The position numbers and the translations under genes are program-made. A stretch of 64,000 nt of DNA from a virus. Below, in pieces: positions 61,535-64,000 of this stretch. Under the pieces are notes generated by a model. The model searched no databases, had not been told where the DNA came from, and saw only the letters and a program-made list of their open reading frames with translations. The stretch lies in the IMG/VR virus record IMGVR_UViG_3300008259_003948, positions 1 through 64,000 of that record. One strand, written 5' to 3'. How positions within the stretch are numbered: the first letter of the stretch is position 1; each line of letters opens with the position of its first letter.

Positions 61535-62125
61535 TTATTTAACTTTTTTTATTTTGGTTACCTTACCCTCAAAAATATGTTGACCAACTCTAAATGTGAA
61601 TACATCATTTGATTTGGTTACATTTTCGACTAATAATCCATTTTCACTGAGTATTTCCATCATTGTTTCCTTAATCATTTCTTTTAGATCGGTGTTATTG
61701 TAAGTTGGTGATGGTAATACATTTGATTTTCTTTTTTCTTGTTCTTGATGAGGCGCATTTTCTTTCATCAATCTAGATGCCTTTTCTACTAATTCATCTG
61801 ATAATACAGGACCTGCTGATTGTGCTGGTTGACTAATAGGATGTTCGATCATTAATTTTTTTATGCTATCAGGAAGTTTGGAGCTCATAATTCTTTCTTT
61901 TGGGTTTCCTCCTTTAGGTACAACAGGTTTGGATACTGTTGGTGAAGGAGAAAACTCTTCAGGAATATTATACTTACCTTGAACGGGTGCGAAGTCCTCA
62001 ACCAATGGTTGTGTAGTTGTATGTTCACCATATGAAGACTCACTAACTTGTCCTCTTGGCATTTCTTTATGTCGATCCATAATCTTTTTTGAGATCAACA
62101 ATTTTTGCATTAAATCTTCTGTCAT
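61535..62125 (-). CDS. Conserved phage protein, C-terminal VGQHIFEGKVTKIKKV domain
   Basis: 196 residues. The N-terminus MTEDLMQKLLISKKIMDRH, ERIMSSKLPDSIKKLMIEHP in the centre, and FTFRVGQHIFEGKVTKIKKV at the end form a pattern I associate with a conserved T4-like phage protein of unknown function. The middle is Pro/Ser-rich. It lies last in its operon before a tandem terminator. Possibly a structural or assembly protein. Confidence 0.65.
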   Translation of the reverse strand: MTEDLMQKLLISKKIMDRHKEMPRGQVSESSYGEHTTTQPLVEDFAPVQGKYNIPEEFSPSPTVSKPVVPKGGNPKERIMSSKLPDSIKKLMIEHPISQPAQSAGPVLSDELVEKASRLMKENAPHQEQEKRKSNVLPSPTYNNTDLKEMIKETMMEILSENGLLVENVTKSNDVFTFRVGQHIFEGKVTKIKKVK

Positions 62126-62126
62126 A

Positions 62127-62510
62127 TCAATCGAAATTTGCTATTTGTATTATTTTGGTCATACTCTTGTCACCAGTTCTATTAAAGTCAGGTCTTATCG
62201 TGTCATATATTTCTCCCGTCGGTTTAAAGGAGAGAATTTTGTCAACTCTAAATAATCTCCATCCCGGTAAAGGTTGTTCACCCTTATAGGCAGTATGTGA
62301 CGATCCCTCGGAATCCCATGCACGCAATACTTGGTTATTCGCTTTACTATAACCTAAACAAACAGGTTCAATTTCTCTTAAACCACGACCACCTGGCTCA
62401 TCACCATCGTAGTAGATAACCACCTTTTGTCTCTTTTTTATCGCGTCCATTATTGAATTTACCGAAGCTATTTCAACAATAAGAGATTTAAAAGAGTTGT
62501 AAAGTTTCAT
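62127..62510 (-). CDS. WYL-like domain protein
   Basis: 127 residues. MDAIKKRQKVVIYYDGDEPG, GLREIEPVCLGYSKANNQVL, RAWDSEGSSHTAYKGEQPLP and GWRLFRVDKILSFKPTGEI resemble the SH3-like WYL fold (ligand- or nucleic-acid-sensing) found in phage and CRISPR-associated regulators. There is no HTH domain, so it may act as a stand-alone sensor or virion protein. The start overlaps the upstream stop by 1 nt. Confidence 0.72.
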   Translation of the reverse strand: MKLYNSFKSLIVEIASVNSIMDAIKKRQKVVIYYDGDEPGGRGLREIEPVCLGYSKANNQVLRAWDSEGSSHTAYKGEQPLPGWRLFRVDKILSFKPTGEIYDTIRPDFNRTGDKSMTKIIQIANFD

Positions 62511-62806
62511 TACCTTGGCGCTTTATAAGGTTTTGCTGGTTGATATTCGTTGATCTTTATTTCATTTTTTCTTTCAGCAATATCAAGATTGTTACCCGCG
62601 TCTTGGTTATATACATCCAAATATTTACCAGTACCTTTACCCTTTTCATCACCATCTGACATAGCATCGGGAGATGTTGAGGAGTATTGTTTATTTATGA
62701 AATAGTCATTTCTAGCTGCCGCTTTTTTTCTTTCTATATCGGCTACTTTTGATAGGTCATCACCTTTAGGTTGTGATAAATCGATTTGATCTGAACTTGT
62801 TGCCAT
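62510..62806 (-). CDS. Small polar hypothetical protein (98 aa)
   Basis: 98 residues, highly polar and probably disordered (MATSSDQIDLSQPKGDDL at the start, EYQPAKPYKAPR at the end). Tight TAATG overlap with the next gene and 1-nt gap from the previous. Similar small proteins sit beside WYL-like genes in other T4-like phages by my recollection; function unknown. Confidence 0.6.
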   Translation of the reverse strand: MATSSDQIDLSQPKGDDLSKVADIERKKAAARNDYFINKQYSSTSPDAMSDGDEKGKGTGKYLDVYNQDAGNNLDIAERKNEIKINEYQPAKPYKAPR

Positions 62807-62807
62807 T

Positions 62808-63281
62808 TTATATTATTTTTTTCATTAATTGGTTTATTCTTTTCAAAGCTTCAGTAACAGCTGTGTCATATTTTTCAACTGAGGACTTGTGACTTTGAGT
62901 TGGTCTGTTTATATTGTTTAAATTGTTTTTTTCGTGTGGTTGTATAAATTGATTTGATAATCCTCCTTCTGATTTATTTTTTTTTGTTGTATAAACATTA
63001 TTTCTTTCTGATTGTAAAACATTATTTACCCAATTCTTCATATAGTCTTCACCATTCAAGATATATTCATAAGTATTTTTATCACCATTATAATTATCAA
63101 ACCAATTTTTAATTCTTTTAAGTTGTTGGTAAGTTATTGAATCTGAGTTTCTCAGTTGTTGATTTCTTTTATACCCTTCAGTTCTTTCAGAAGCTCCTGA
63201 AGCTCTACTGAAACACTTTTCCAAATGATTTCTCATTTTCTCATCTAAAGGAACTGACTTACCATATAAATCCTTATTCAT
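62808..63281 (-). CDS. Hypothetical protein (157 aa)
   Basis: 157 residues, Asn/Lys-rich. SITYQQLKRIKNWFDNYNG and EDYMKNWVNNVLQSERNN are helical; the C-terminal part is polar with a final helix AVTEALKRINQLMKKI. It overlaps the partial gene upstream by 8 nt. Phage structural or assembly proteins of this kind occur next to terminase or baseplate genes. No specific call. Confidence 0.6.
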   Translation of the reverse strand: MNKDLYGKSVPLDEKMRNHLEKCFSRASGASERTEGYKRNQQLRNSDSITYQQLKRIKNWFDNYNGDKNTYEYILNGEDYMKNWVNNVLQSERNNVYTTKKNKSEGGLSNQFIQPHEKNNLNNINRPTQSHKSSVEKYDTAVTEALKRINQLMKKII

Positions 63282-64000
63282 TATTTTTCAAATAAGTAAT
63301 TAATTGATTTATGGTAATACCTTCTTTATCTGCAATTTTCTTTATTGATTTTAAATTTTTTTCCAAAAATTTTGAAATGTTTTTTTCTTTAGATTTCGAT
63401 TTTTCTTGTTCGGATTCTTTGTTTTTAACAATCTCTTCTATCATTTCAATCATTTGTTGTCTTTGAGTTTCCATCAAAGTTAATCTATCAATAAATCCTT
63501 TCTGTTTTCTTATATTTTTTGGGGCTTTAAGTTTCCTTTTACCCATTGGGTCTTTTCCTTGTTGTAAAGTTCTTTCTCTGGCTTCGAATGGATCCAAGTT
63601 CATTTTCTCTTTAAAGAAATTGTAGGTTTCTTTACCATCCATAAACTTAGTTTCTTCATAACCAAAAGCGTCAGAATAATCTGTTTCATTAACTTTTGAT
63701 TCTCCGTAATAAACCCTATATCCTCTTGTTACAGGATCATTAGATATACGACCAGTAACGATAGACTGATCGGTTGTTCCTTTTGGAGAAACTCTTGGGT
63801 CTAGAATCGGAATTCTAGATGTTGACCAAGAACCATCACTATCAATTAATTCATTTGTATTCGACTTTTTAAATTCCAAAGAGGAATCATTTTTTCTTGC
63901 CTCTGATAGTGTGTTTGAATAGTTATAATATAGAACAACTTTATCACCTTTATCTTTCAGAAAAAAGTAATAAGGATTCTCAAAATATTCTTTATTTGAT
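63274..64000 (-). CDS. Phage structural/assembly protein (5' end outside window)
   Basis: The frame is open to the right window edge: upstream of a TTG at 63879, about 40 more codons (including KEYFENPYYFFLKDKGDKV) contain no stop, so the gene is 5'-truncated. The visible part includes WSTSRIPILDPRVSPKG, GYRVYYGESKVNETDYSD, then a Lys-rich coiled-coil and the end ITINQLITYLKN. No family identified. Confidence 0.6.
   Translation of the reverse strand, partial: SNKEYFENPYYFFLKDKGDKVVLYYNYSNTLSEARKNDSSLEFKKSNTNELIDSDGSWSTSRIPILDPRVSPKGTTDQSIVTGRISNDPVTRGYRVYYGESKVNETDYSDAFGYEETKFMDGKETYNFFKEKMNLDPFEARERTLQQGKDPMGKRKLKAPKNIRKQKGFIDRLTLMETQRQQMIEMIEEIVKNKESEQEKSKSKEKNISKFLEKNLKSIKKIADKEGITINQLITYLKNNE

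Noticed and set aside
1-64000. tRNA genes, integrase, CRISPR arrays or insertion sequences
   Set aside because: None recognised by eye on either strand; apart from the tmRNA no tRNA-like cloverleaf was noted, though a tRNA scan was not possible.

Overview
This window is a stretch of an AT-rich, T4-like (tailed, contractile-type) bacteriophage genome, most likely infecting a member of the Bacteroidota and probably a flavobacterium. The phage call rests on a contiguous T4-order morphogenesis block: large terminase, portal, prohead protease, acidic scaffold, major capsid protein. It is supported by baseplate and fibre genes, a gp55-like late sigma factor, PhoH, dUTPase and lysins. The host inference rests on three things seen in the sequence. 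Three genes have near-perfect Bacteroidota promoters (TTTG, 19-20 nt, TAnnTTTG). Shine-Dalgarno sequences are generally absent, with A-rich leaders instead. The tmRNA candidate tag starts with GET, as I recall for Bacteroidota tags. No integrase or repressor was seen. Both window edges cut through open genes.

Layout. 1-10.4 kb (+): tail-fibre genes with collagen-like Gly-X-Y tracts, two beta-helix modules and a YadA-like segment. 10.4-20.9 kb (mixed strands): accessory and early genes, including a GAF-like membrane protein, a Cys-rich DnaJ-type zinc protein, a tmRNA gene, a secreted protein, an M20-type metallopeptidase, an HExxH protein, a ClpC-like AAA+ gene with two internal deletions, a KTSC protein and a nucleotidyltransferase/M23/glucosaminidase-like fusion. 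20.9-34.1 kb (+): head genes, with a ribosomal protein bS21 gene on the opposite strand. 34.1-46.8 kb (mostly -): small conserved proteins, baseplate/tail genes, the late sigma factor and two glycosyltransferases. 46.8-48.0 kb: M15 endolysin and PhoH. 48.0-58.9 kb (-): an 11-kb glycan island with GDP-fucose synthesis (Gmd, GDP-fucose synthase), GT11 and GT10 fucosyltransferases, a sulfotransferase, a short DegT aminotransferase, FkbM and other methyltransferases, a StrG-like dioxygenase and GT2/GT25 enzymes. 58.9-64 kb (-): dUTPase, a DEDD exonuclease, another glycosyltransferase and conserved small proteins.

How it works together. Two promoter classes can be read: host-sigma promoters before a few probably early genes, and a recurrent TATTTAT element 4-26 nt before late genes on both strands, presumably read by the gp55-like sigma. 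Many TATTTAT sites sit so close to the ATG that the mRNAs would be nearly leaderless. The tmRNA and bS21 genes suggest that the phage acts on host translation. The glycan island suggests that the phage makes a fucosylated, possibly sulfated glycan for its virion or for the infected cell.
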